64,000 nt of DNA, from assembly GCF_040183065.1 (NCBI RefSeq), contig NC_091120.1, positions 171,589,988-171,653,987 on the forward strand, given 5' to 3'. The notes under the pieces are model-generated. The model searched no databases and was not told where the DNA came from. It saw only the letters and a program-made list of their open reading frames with translations. Each line of letters begins with the position of its first letter. The stretch's first letter is position 1. A program made the translations under genes and the position numbers. Below, one piece after another: positions 38,801 to 52,000 of this stretch. The DNA is from Periplaneta americana (taxonomy: Eukaryota; Arthropoda; Insecta; Blattodea; Blattidae).

Positions 38801-39303
38801 GTTAAGACTCCTACCTTTACAGACAGTTGGCATTTAATGGTAGTAGGGATGTCTGTTCTACTTGCCCACCGCTTTTCTACCCCCAAGGAAATGCCCCTGG
38901 TACTCATTTCTTTAAAGGCTGAGTAGATCTCAGAACCATAGTGCGGCTGGAAGGATTAGATCAGTGGAAAAATTCATGATCCCATTGGGAATTGAACCTG
39001 CGTCCTTCTGGCTTGCAGCATTATACCTTAAATGAGACACTATCACGTCCCCCGACTTCTATTTTAATCCCAGTAATACTGAGGAATTGGACACTGCATT
39101 ACTATCTTCTTCGTCTTCATTATTATTACTTTTTGATTTGTCAGGATTCTTGAGAAACATTATTGAAATATTGTCACACGTTTCATTTTTTAATTGTATA
39201 AGTAGGCAAAGAAATACACTTACAACAACAGAGAAAAAAACTTTCAATACCATTCTGCAGAAAGGAACCAACTGACATACCGATTACGTAGTTAAATTTC
39301 AAT

Positions 39304-39356
<53 letters not shown>

Positions 39357-42300
39357 TAATAATAATAATAATAGTAATAATATCTTCCCCAAAAACACCA
39401 TAAATCATTCCAGTTTTGCAAAAGAAAATGAAAAGAGAGTTAAAATGAGAAAAAAAAAAGTTAGATGGTTACCCAGTTTACTGACTTTGTCACTTGCTTC
39501 TTTCTACAGAAAATCATCCTTACCTTCACTGTGCACATACACAATATAATTGCAAACACCATTCATTATGTACGCTCATCATTATATGTATTACAAAATG
39601 TATTTGTTTTTCTATAAAATCTAGCAAGAACAGGTAGCAGTTTCACAAACACCTCCCACTTGATTTAAGATGGACCTTTCTGAAACAAGTAATACAAAAA
39701 TTTTAACAGCCTCACTTCTCCGTCAGAAGTGCAGTCGACTGGCAGTTGTTATATATATCTTCCCTTCCTTTTTATTCTTTCACCGCTTCATCTGTTTACA
39801 TTTACAGCTAAAAAAAATTGGGATATGATATAGAAATTTGTTGTTGGAGACGTTTTTCATGTGGAAATCTTTAAATAAAACATTAAATAAATATACACCT
39901 AACACATCTTCAAACCAAGTCAATCACAACTTAACTGGAGTTGCCAGTTAGATGTAAAAGTATCTAAAGGAATGTTCTGTCATTACAGTCCATTCATATG
40001 AAAAAAAATGAGGTATTATAACACATCTTAGAGGTTTTGTGCTCTATCTGGTACTTCTTATGAAAGGGTTTCCATTCCTGTAAAACTGGAAATATTTACG
40101 GAATTTTATAGTGATTTGTTCTGTTAAATTGGGAAATTAAAACAATCTAAAACATTTTTTATCAAATGTCGTCATCTAGGAATGACATGCTGAAACTGTA
40201 TTTTTGCCATAATATGCTTTGCCCTCAGTGCACTATGGGGGGACAAACTACAACCACTCAATCATGATTAATGGAGCAATGGTGAAATGTCAGTAGGGAA
40301 AACGGGAATAACCTGTGAGGACCTACTAAGCATTGTTTTTGTTCATCACAAATTCCACTTGGACCCACTGGGATTCCAACCCAATTTATCAGCGTGTAAA
40401 TCCACTGCTCTAGCTTTTCATCTAACATTGCAGATGTCTAAAATAAATGGAATATAATGTTAAATGATATTTATTTTATTAGCAAGTGTGCACCATTTAT
40501 TTTTTGTGGTTCCAAAATTACTAGAGATTGAATATTCATGTTCACGAGATTTTATATGAACTTGGTTTGTTGGTTCATAATAACTGATGATCCATAGATT
40601 CCATCCCAAGTGAAAAAATAAATTAAGTCATCTATAATATGACATAGCCCCTGCATTGCTTTTCATGCAGTAGATTATTGAACTATGATGGTATCCAATT
40701 TTAAGATTCTTGTATAACTCCTAAGACCTGACGATTAGTCCATTTACTATTTTGCATTTATACCTATATAGTGAAGTTAGTGACGGCAACTTTCAGTCAG
40801 TAAAAATTACTGACAGTATCTCAGATTTCAATAAAATTATCCAAATTTAATTATATAAATAATAATGTGATACCATTGATCTCATATAACACAACTGCAC
40901 TTTTTTTTTTTTCCACTATATTTGAAAAATCCTTTTTGAAAACTGTAGACAACATAGCTACTAGGCAGTGGCGAAATCTGAGGCAGATGCGAAGCTTTGG
41001 CTGCTCTGGTCTTTTTCCTATAGATATGAGACGCGTCCATAAAGTAACTTTCCTACTCGTCCCACAGCTAGCAAACCATATGTTGCACGAAGCGACTGTG
41101 TGTATGTGATAGAGTAATATCCTGGCATAGCGCATGCGCTAGCGGAACTTCCCAAGTGCTCTCAGTAGCTTCGTTTCATTGGTTGAAGATGGACGCTCCT
41201 ATTCCAGCTTCCGCCACGTGTGAAGTGCGATTAGTGATAAAGATTTTGAATGCACGGGGCATAGCGCCGATTGAAATTTATCGCCAGCTATGCCAGGTCT
41301 ATGGGCCTAACGTCATGAGCAAGCAGATGGTGCGTTGCTGCTGTAGACAATTTTCAGCAGGACGCCAAAATGTGCATGATGAGGAGCTCAGTGGGAGGCT
41401 AACCATCATCACAGAAGACCTTGTGGAGCAACGCACCATCTGCTTGCTCATGACGTTAGGCCCATAGACCTGGCACAGCTGACGATAAATTTGAATCGGC
41501 ACTATGCCCTGTTTATTCAAAAACTTCACACATGGCGGGAGCTGGAATAGGTGCATCCATCTTCAACCAATGAAACGAAGCTACTGAGAGCACTCAGAAG
41601 TTCCGCTAGCACATGTGCCATGCCAGGGCATTACTCTATCACGTACACACAGTCGCTTCGCACAACATATGGTTTGCTAGCTGTGGGACGAGTGGGAAAG
41701 TTACTTTATGGACGCACCTCGTATTTGGCTCTTTTCATGCCAGTGAAAATTGTAGGCTGTTTTATTGTGTATTTAAACATTATGCAGACGATCATGTATC
41801 ACAGTACATAATTATTACCATAACAAACATGCATGTGTCAGTTACATTGACAAAATTCCTAAACTATCACTTTTTGATGTTTGACTAGCAAATTGATTTA
41901 TTAGATCGTCATATTGCAATGATCACAACAATTCTGCTTAATATTAAGAATAGCTGGAGCACTAAGTCTGTCCTCATGTTTTTTAACGTAAATAATTAAC
42001 TCGCTGTAAACAAGAAAAGCTATGTTCACCAGAGCAATTATTCCTGAATTCAATTGGAGGTGTTTAGGCCATAATGAAGGGCTACATTTCCCCTCTACAG
42101 ATCATACCACTGATGCTTGAGCTCCATAATCATCTCAACAACCACTCATTCTCTGTGCAAACCTAGCTGTTATAACAGAGGTAAAAGGTCCCTTAAAAAA
42201 TTATTGCTCCTAAAATTTCCTGCTCTGTTCTATAGCCTATTGGTAAATTCCCCTCTGGGTGCAACCATGAAACAATTCTTTGATTATAGCTTCAAAATAT

Positions 42301-45300
42301 AGATTCTTTTTCGACAGTCTTAATTTTAGCTTGTTTTATGTCAATTATTTTCGTTAGACTAACTGATTCGAAGTAGTTGAGAATTAAGTAATTTAGGTGG
42401 TGGTTAATGGGGATAGCATATAGAACCACGTAGTGTAGTCAAGATTACACATTTGTACAAAGAGTTGGAAAGACAGGGAATGGAATTTGCTGATTTGTAA
42501 CATACTTTTGTCCACCAACCACTTACACAAGGCGGTTAAAATACAAATGGGACTGATTTTTTTACAAACATAAAACCCCATCCAGCACGTTACTGACCTT
42601 GAAAGGGAGACGTTGCTTCCCTCCCCTCCCTCTTAGGTAGTTATGAGCATGTTCAGTCTTGTCTGAACTCTGGTAGAGGGATGAGTGAACAGAAAGTGCC
42701 AGTTAGCATGGAACAACGCATTATTATCAAGTTTCTTACTGGGAAAGGAGTCCAGCATCGGAAATTCTCCAGAGACTCGAAAAACAGTTTGGAGAAGCAT
42801 GTCTCTCCAGAACCTGAGTGTTTGAATGGTGTAAAACCTTCAGAGAGGGAAGAGAGAGATTGGAGAACATGCTGCATACTCGTCGACTGCAAACATTGAT
42901 CACCCCAACCAATATTGACCATGCTAATGTGCTTACATGGGAGAACAGATGCATTAGTGTAAAAGAACTTACTTCAGTATTAAGTATAAGTATTGGTAGT
43001 GTACAAACTATCGTGCAAAAACATTTGCACTACAGGAAAGTGAATGCCCATTGGGTCCCACGCACACTTACCAATGAAAACAAAATGGTACGCATGCAGA
43101 TGGCCAGTCAACTCCTGGGATGGTTTGAAGCAGGAAAACTATTTCTGAAATCCATAGTCATCACTGATGAAACTTGGGTCCACTATTTCATTCCTGAGTC
43201 TCAACAATCAACGAAAGAGTGGCACCATAGCGGTTCTCCAAAACTTAAGAAACCAAGGAGGACAATCTCAGCTGGAAAAGTAATATAATAAAAGTTTCAA
43301 ATTCAGTCTATAAGATTTATCTTTTTTTTTTAATAAAAAAAAAACTAAAAAAAAAAACAAACTAGATTTATCTGAAAACAAAATGAATTGGAAAAGTAAT
43401 GCCAACATTCATTTGGCATTGGAAGAGAGTTATCCATCTTGATTTCCTTCAGGAACGCAGGACCATCAATGCAGAATATTATTCCAACATTTTTTCGGGA
43501 GAAGTGAAGAATATGATTCGATCAAAGAGGAAAGCAGGAGGAAATATGATTTCCTTCCTTTAAGACAATGTGAGGCCTCACACTGCCAGAAAAACCATGA
43601 AAACCATCAGGAAAGTAAAGTGCCCCACCCATCTTACAGTTCAGATATCGCCCCAAGTGATTTTTGTTTGCGAGACTTAAAACTGGCATGGAGGGAGTGC
43701 TGTTTGAAGATAACAATGCAGTGATGTCACATGTTTGTGAATAGGTACGCACCCAAGCAAAAGACATTCGGGAAAAGGGAATAAAACAGTTGCCAAAACG
43801 CTGGAAAAAGTGTATAGAAGCCCATGGGGACTACTTTGAAGGATAATATGTAAAACAGGTCAGTTTGTAGTACAGTATTTTCTAAAACAAATCAGTCCCG
43901 TTTATATTTGAGCCACCTGGTAATTTATGTATAGTTAGGTTATGTCTTTGTACATATTAAACTTGTTTTGTATATAAGAAACATTTTATTTTAAGGTTTA
44001 CAAATTCTAAAATAATAATTGCACGTGAAATTTTGCCCTGTTTGGTGATGGTGTGGGAAGTTAATGGGTTAAACAGTGTTTCTATATCCATCGTATAAAA
44101 AGTTGTAATCTTCATCTTACGATGTTTGGTGACGTATATACGTCCATTGATGTGACATACACCCATAAGCAGTGCTGACTAGATCAGACGCTATGGACAG
44201 TACTCTATAACAGAGTTGCCAGTATGAAAGGATAATTCCAAGCCTTTGGTGTGAGACGAACTCGATAGCTCAGTGGTAGAGCGCCTGACCGGAGAACAGG
44301 AAGTCGCAGGTTCGATTCCCGCTCGAGATTGCGTAATTTTCTTTCATACCATGGCATGATTGTGACTATAATAGTATTTAAATTCATTAAAAAGTTATGT
44401 TCAGTTTCCTTATGATAAACAAAATCTTGGCTCCCTTGTTTTTCTAGTTAAAAAAAGAAAATATTTCAGAAATATGTTACTTTAAATGATATTGCCCACA
44501 AAAGACAAATATAAAATACATTTTTAATATCCTTTATATTATAATGATACAGAACAATCTGGACTTGTGGATAGAGCTCTTAAGGTTATTTTGCTTCTAA
44601 GTATTATTATTGAGTGTAAAGCCTAAAAAAAAAAAGACTTTATAAACCAGTAATTGTAGTAATTTTCAGACAGTTTTGGCTTCCCTTTCATTTTAGATAC
44701 AGTTAGTTCAAACTAATTTATATATGAAAAGTAAGTTCTCTATAAGATAATAAATATTTTAAATTCAAAGTAATGTAGTATATATAATATATCTTCTGTA
44801 ATTTTTTTGTAAAGCAATCGGGTGGCAGGAAGTTAATGGCAGTAGGAATGACAGTCCTATGTGGCCACCACCTTTACACCCAAGGTAATGCCTCTACTCA
44901 TTTCTGTTAGAGGATGAATAAATCCCATGGTCATAGTGTGGCCGGAAGGATTAGATCAATGGAAAAAGTCCCTACCCCTTTGAGAATCAGATCTGTGATC
45001 TTTTGGCTTTGCAGCATTATGCCTTAATTGTGATGCTATCATGTTCCTCCTAAAGTAAAAAGTGAAAAATTAAAATATGGTAAATTCATTGCACATTATT
45101 AAATCTAGTTAAGTGGAGAATTTAGCAAATTTCAGTAACATACAATACGATTATTGGGCATGTTTATAATGAAGTAAAACTTATAAAAAAATTATTGCCT
45201 TAAATTTGATGAGGATTATTTCAGGCCATAATTAGGTCATATCATTATCTTTCTCTGGTGGTAAGAATTGGGAAAGAAACTTCACTTGTACTTTCAGAGA

Positions 45301-48300
45301 ACAGGACTTAATGAATCAACAAAATTTGTTCACTGTTCTTCATGAACATAAAGTTGTTCATATATTCATTGATATGATAGTATTTATTTGATTTATGTAA
45401 TTTTATAACAATAAACAGACAACTCTTTAGATCATATTTAATTTATAATTACAATTCTCATTTCTTTATTGCGTTCTACTGTTAAAAAGAAATAGAACTT
45501 GACATAGGATTGAGGCAGTAATATACAGAAATGACAAAATTTGTCACTTTTCGTCAGGCAATAATAAATTTTTATTAACAGAAGCCGCCCTAAATAAGAG
45601 TTAAATAGATCGGCCTACTAATCATTTCACAAAGAACAATCATTAAAAACAATTATGTGACAATTTGAAAGAAAAAAAAACATTAAGATAAATGATAAGA
45701 AAACATAGGAAATCATTTACAATAAAAGTTTATTGGGTAGTTACTCTTTTTACTTGACCATATTTATATAATTTACATAATTTTATGAAAGTTTGGTGAA
45801 CTACGTAAATTTTATTTTATTTTATTTTATGATTGAAATTCTCTGTTTCATTTGCATGTGCTGTGGGAAAAACTTTATACACAGACTAATGCTGTACAAA
45901 ATTTATCTTTCCATAATAAATATGATATTATTGAAATTACTGAGTTTTGGTTATGTTTATTTAATTTATGCATTTTTTAAATATTAGTGTGTAAACTATA
46001 TTTAATTTAATAATTAAATTCTCAATTCATTATCCAAATAAAGTGGAAATAAAAACTTTAAATACAAGTTCGGAAAGGGAATACATATAATTGATAAAAA
46101 TTGGTATTTAGTTAAGTTATAATTTGAGACATGTCTGTATTTATGTATTTTTATAAATTTGTGTGTCAAAATTTTCTATAATTTGGTAAACTACACATAT
46201 TAATGTGTAACTTGCATTAGAGCTTAAGTAAACATTGTTTATACTTGACTCATATCACTAATTCTCCAAGGGTTTGCATACATGAAATTAAAATATAATT
46301 TGGAAAGTGCTCTTAACTTAAATATGGTGGTTGCTAGCTAAATGTGGTGTGTGTTCTCGCTCCCTCTTGTTGCCTCGCTCGCTACGTCCGTCCCTGCTGC
46401 GTTCGTTTATAGGACTCTGTGGGACTTTCTCTTGACCGCTTAGATTCACCACAAGAAGCGGTCAGTACATCAACACGTCATGGTTTTGTCTTTATGCTGT
46501 CACTAACCTTGGTTGCAATGCTACCGGTTTCTGTTCTAATGAGCTAACATTCCTTTGATGCATGGAATGTGTTACTACTGTATATACCTGCACGCTCTTG
46601 ACAATGGAAATGACATGATTGATATACCTGGTTGGTTGGTTAATTGGTTACTAATGCCTTCAGAATCGTCACATACACCTTACTAGACATTGCTAATCTT
46701 ATGTGTTGAATACCAATTTTGAGTTGGGTCACCTGTAAGGCAGAATTTATTAATCCCTGATGATAGGTGAGGATGACATCTAGCAGAGTTGAATTTTGAT
46801 TTGAGTGAGAAACAGCTGGTAAATTTTCCCTGGAGCCCTCTCATTCAGGGACAGTGTAATTTTCTATGCCGTAAGTCTACAATATGGAACCCTCAGCTGT
46901 ATGTCCCCTCTAGTTTGTTATGTATGTATAATACGTTCACATCATGAGAGTCTTGAATAAAAAAAAAAGTAAAGCAATTAGAAATCTATACTGAGGAACA
47001 AGAGAGTGAAAGAAGACTCCAAGAACTTATACATTAGAAAGAACAACAACACTTCGTTTCTGAAGAAAACCATGTTGAGGATTTTTATCGTCCTTGGCAG
47101 AGTCTCAGTTTGCGATCCTCGTGTACAGTGTTGCCAACTGAAATGCACGGAAAGTTGCCAGCAGTTCTTTATCAATAGAGAAAATTTATTTTTGTCACTA
47201 TAGGTTCTGAAAAAATCACTAAATTCCTGTTTAAGCAGTAGAAAAGCTAAAGAAATTGTCGCCGAAAAACAGTTGAAAGTGTGGCAACATTGCGTGAGTC
47301 GTATGTAACGACAAGCATGGTAACCATTCGACCACCAAGGACTGGTTAAGATGCATTAATATGTAGATTTTCACACTCTTGTAATGGAATGGAATCTTAT
47401 GTTGAATCTTCTTTGCTACATTAGTATTAGCTACAGGATTTTGTATGTGCTAGAATATTGAATATAAGCACATACATCTATGATGTTAAATAACGTTATT
47501 TGCATCATGATTGGATGTAAATATAAGCTAAAAACTATTATAACCCCGAGGTAGATGCTTATAGTTGCAAATGAAAATTGAATTTACTTTTCAGTTGTCC
47601 TAAAATGTTCATCAACTGCATTTTTTTTTCCTTAAAGAAAACAGCTGCAGTAGTGCAGCAATATTTGCTTCAGCCCTAACACAGAAGAAACTGTATTTAA
47701 CGAGTGAGCAAAATATGTTTGTCCATAAATAATAAGTAATATTTTTTTTCTACGATTGCGTAAGTTGCATTTTACCTACTGTTATCAGTGCTTAAAGTGA
47801 GCCTTTAAAACACTAATGTGTAAAAAAGTAAGTAATCACTTCACACATTGCTGTTAATTTTACGCAATACCAGTACTAAAGAAAATGTAATATTCAGTGT
47901 ACAAACTTCATTCAGTAAGAAATTAATGTATTACCTCGATCTTTCATTACTTAAATATTAGGCTACACATTAACACAAATAGGTAACAAATGTAAAATTC
48001 ATATCTAAATTTTACGCATAGCTGTTATTATTCTGAAGTTTTACATGTAGTACTCAATAGGTTTGTTCAAGCACGGTTCGGAATCGATTCTGAACTGCCT
48101 GTTCATGCGCAGTAGCTCAGTGTGTGTTTCAACAAGACTAGAAATGATTCCAAACCGTTACTGAACTCCCAGTTCCCTGTTCCAATCTGCTTTAGAACTC
48201 GTTCGGAATTAGTGAAATTGGTTCTTGATGAAGAGCAAAACTGGAAAAAATTCTGAACTGTTGACGCATGTGCAGATGGTTTAATCTGAAGTTATGGTTA

Positions 48301-48990
48301 AAATGCTTCGACACAAGGCAGGTTAAAATAAAAAAATAGTCGATCATGAGTGATTTGGAAGGTGATAAGTTTGGAAGATGAATATAATTTTAATATGAGA
48401 AGAAACTCCAAAGACGTGAAAGAAGAGTTCAAGAAACATTTTAACAACGTAAAATCACGAACTAGTTCTGACACCATATACAACTGGTGCATGCGTCAAA
48501 AGAAGTTCGGTATTAGTTCGGAATCCATTTTGAATTGCTTGCTGGAACAAACCTAATACAACAAGAAGTAACATTCAACTTTTTTTAACCACTTTGTTGA
48601 TTATGGCAGTTCAGACAGCCGTGAAATCGTGATCTTGTATAAAACGGGCAGTAATTCCATGGATACTTATTTCTTAATGGTTCTGAGTTTAGATGGTCAT
48701 GACATTGTGATCTTATAACTTCCTCAACTTTAAATATTTTGTTTAATGTAATCTTGTGCTATCGTAGAAAAAACCTTGCATGATACACATTTATAAAGTT
48801 ATCTTTTTGGTTCTCGTATATTTGTGAAACTCGACTTCGCCTCTTTTAACAAACTTTATAGTCGTGCCAAAAGAGAACTTTTACAAACGTATCTCATAAG
48901 TAACTGTTAGCCGTTTGACTCTATAACATTTACAGTAAGGCCCATGGCTGTTTGCGAATAAAAGATGGTTTTTTTGTGGCCCACTGTAAA

Positions 48991-49066
<76 letters not shown>

Positions 49067-52000
49067 TTAAGTGAGAAATTTTCTTCGTTTTTAATTTTTT
49101 TTTACAAACTTCCTCTAGCTAGATGGGAAGTATGACGAAAGTAATACATCCTACTTTTAATTAATTAATATGATACAGTACCACATTAAAAATAATTTTA
49201 TTTATACACTCTTTAAATGTTTTTTTTACGATTGTTAATAAATAGTCTTTTCAAGTCACTATAATCACTTTTCTTTATTATTTTCCAAATTTGTATATGA
49301 TGGATCATCGATAATTGTCGTTAATTCACTCCATAAAACTGCAGCTGTTACCAAAACAACTATAATCTAGTCATTTAAATCCATGCTATAATAGATGATT
49401 TAAAAAACAAAAAACAAGTGACATATAAACATATTACTTTAAGGCTATAACAACTTACAGAAAATTTACGTATTACAAGAAATATGATCACATAACACTA
49501 ACACATTGATTTAATTTAATAAAAATGGTTAAATCCATTATATTTATTATGGAACTTTATAAAACAATGTTAGTAAATTTTGCTTAAATTTGGTTAACAT
49601 CGAAACGAATGTTACCATGACATGCCATGTTTGTTTACCTGGCTTCGAGTTGAAATGAACAAATGACATACTCTTAGATCTCTATGCTACCGGACAGTGG
49701 GCCCTCAAAACTAAACAGTCGGACATGTGACTGGTTAAGGGTGGTCCACAATAAAACAGAAATGAGAACGGAAGTATTGTTAAAATGTATTTAAATGTGA
49801 GCATTCACAAATAACTTTCACATTCCCGTTTCCAGGCTCCGGCAAGTTTCTCGTTATGTGAATGCTCATATTTAAATACATTTATTTTAACATTATTTCC
49901 GTTCTCGTCATTTCCGTTCCTGGCTTATTGTAAGCCAGCCTTTACTCGAGATTGTTCGAATATTAGTCATTAAAGAGAAATGTAATGGTAGATGATCCAG
50001 CAGAAACAACGATTAGTATAATTATTTCGATATAATTTAATGTAATGATGTTCAACAGTGACGAAAATTGAAATTCCACAGCCACAGAAAAATAAGTTTC
50101 GCCATACCTGATTTGTGATTATCAAATGTCAGTTCACTGTGAGAATGAACATATTGGCACATCACATTTTGCAAACATATTATATACCGGTACATTTTTT
50201 TTTTTTTTTTTTTTTTTCATATTGATAGTTATTAATTTGCTTCTTTCTTTGTAACTGTTCACCATTCCAATTTTAATTATAATTATTGTTATTTACACTT
50301 TCATCTTTGTAATGCATTGCTTATTTCTACAGAAATTCATGGATAATTGAAGTCGTTCATTGTTTTTTAATCTGCAAAAGATATGTATATATTTTCTCAT
50401 AACTGTCCCTGTTCTGCATTTCACTCATTGAATTAAAAGATTGGAATATAATTTTTATAACACTGTTAATAAAATACATATTAAAATGTTTATTTGAAAT
50501 TAATCTTTCTCTTAAAATTAAATAAAAATGTATGAACAAATCAGTAAATACTGTATTTTTGCTTTGGGTGGCGGAGTGACTTCTTTGATACACAGAATAA
50601 TTTTGTGTGTGTTTTCTTGTTAATAATATTATTAAAAATATGAAGTGGGTATGTGCAGCTTGTTAATGTTTAATTTGCCTTAGTAGTTTGTGTGCATGTT
50701 CTGCTTGTATGTTTCCACTTATTACATTGCTTGGCTCTTAGTAGGCATGAAAATTAACCAGAACTAGTCTAAGAAGTGATTATATTTACCATTTGATAAA
50801 ATGATAGGACTTAGATCTTTATTGCCTTACTTAAGAGCAGAAATGTTTGGGCTTACATTGCTGATTAAAATAGTAACAGTTTTTAGATGAGTGTTAAAGA
50901 AAAAAAAAAATTAGTGTCTTGAAGGTGACAATTTCTTACCATATGTTTTATATGTATCACAGTTCAGTTGTCATGTTACCAATAATATTTCTGTTTGTAG
51001 CTTATATTATTGAACTACTACAGTAAAATCCTGATACAGAATGGTCCAATACAACACAGATTTGGATATAAAGCGGGAAAGAGTATGTCTCCATGAAAAA
51101 AAAAAACATTATTAGTTTACTTACTTACGAATGGCTTTTAGAGAACCTGGAGGTTCATTGCCGTCCTCACATAAGCCCGCCATCGGTTCCTATACTGAGC
51201 AAGATTAATCCGGTCCCTACCATCATAACCCACTTCCTTCAAATCCATTTTAATATTATCCTCCCATCTGTGTATCGGCCTACCCAAAGGTCTTTTACCC
51301 TCAGGTTTTCCAACTAACACTGTATGGATTTCTGAACTCACCCTTACATGCTACAAGCCCTGCCCATCTCAGACGTCTGGATTTAATGTTCCTAATTATG
51401 TCAGGTGAAGAATACAATGCGTGCAGTTCTGCATTGTGTAATTTTCTCCATTCTCCTGTAACTTCATCCATATTGACCCCAAATATTTTCCGAAGCATCT
51501 TATTCTCGAACACCCTTAACCTATGTTACACCATTATTAATGAAATTCATAATTGCAGACATTCATTGCATTAATCTGCGCACAGCAATTCTCCATTTTG
51601 GTGGATATGAAGGCATCTCTTTCTCTGTGTGTGTGTGTGTGTGTGTGTGCGTGTGCGTGTGCGTGTGCGTGTGCGTGTGCGTGTGCGTGTGCGTGTGCGT
51701 GCGTGCGCGCAATTCAGGCAGAAAATTATTAGAGCCGATTTTAAGGTTTTTTTTTATGAGAGAACCATTAATTTTTATTAAGATGATATATGTTTTGCAT
51801 TATCCCTAGATTAATTGGCTCATAGATGCTGAATATAAACAAAATCCGTACAAATCTGTACCCAGACAGACATATGGCATGCTAAAATCCCTTTTTTTCT
51901 GTATAAAGTAATATTGAAAACATTTATCTTTTTAAATTTTGACGTAATTTTTTGGAATATAACAGCTTCAGAACTTCAAGAAGATATGATAGAATACAGA

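Larger units (their letters stand above)
42526..43920 (+). mobile_element. mariner transposon, full length (about 1.4 kb), inactive
   Basis: TIRs: AATACAAATGGGACTGATTT near the left end against AATATAAACGGGACTGATTT on the reverse complement of the right end; TA at 42524-42525 and 43921-43922. Length and content fit a mariner of the Tc1/mariner superfamily. It contains the broken transposase described separately. Confidence 0.9.

Noticed and set aside
39183-39401. ORF with a poly-Leu stretch
   Set aside because: Translation of the AAT/TTA microsatellite.
42103-42170. Acceptor-like CCCCTCTACAG followed by an open frame (IIPLMLELHNHLNNHSF)
   Set aside because: FHIP1 exon 5 joins exon 6 without a gap in the family alignment, and there is no donor at the end of this frame.
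46320-46420. Locally GC-richer stretch (CTCGCTCGCTACGTCCGTCC)
   Set aside because: Considered as a promoter or CpG island, but too short, and no adjoining exon was found.
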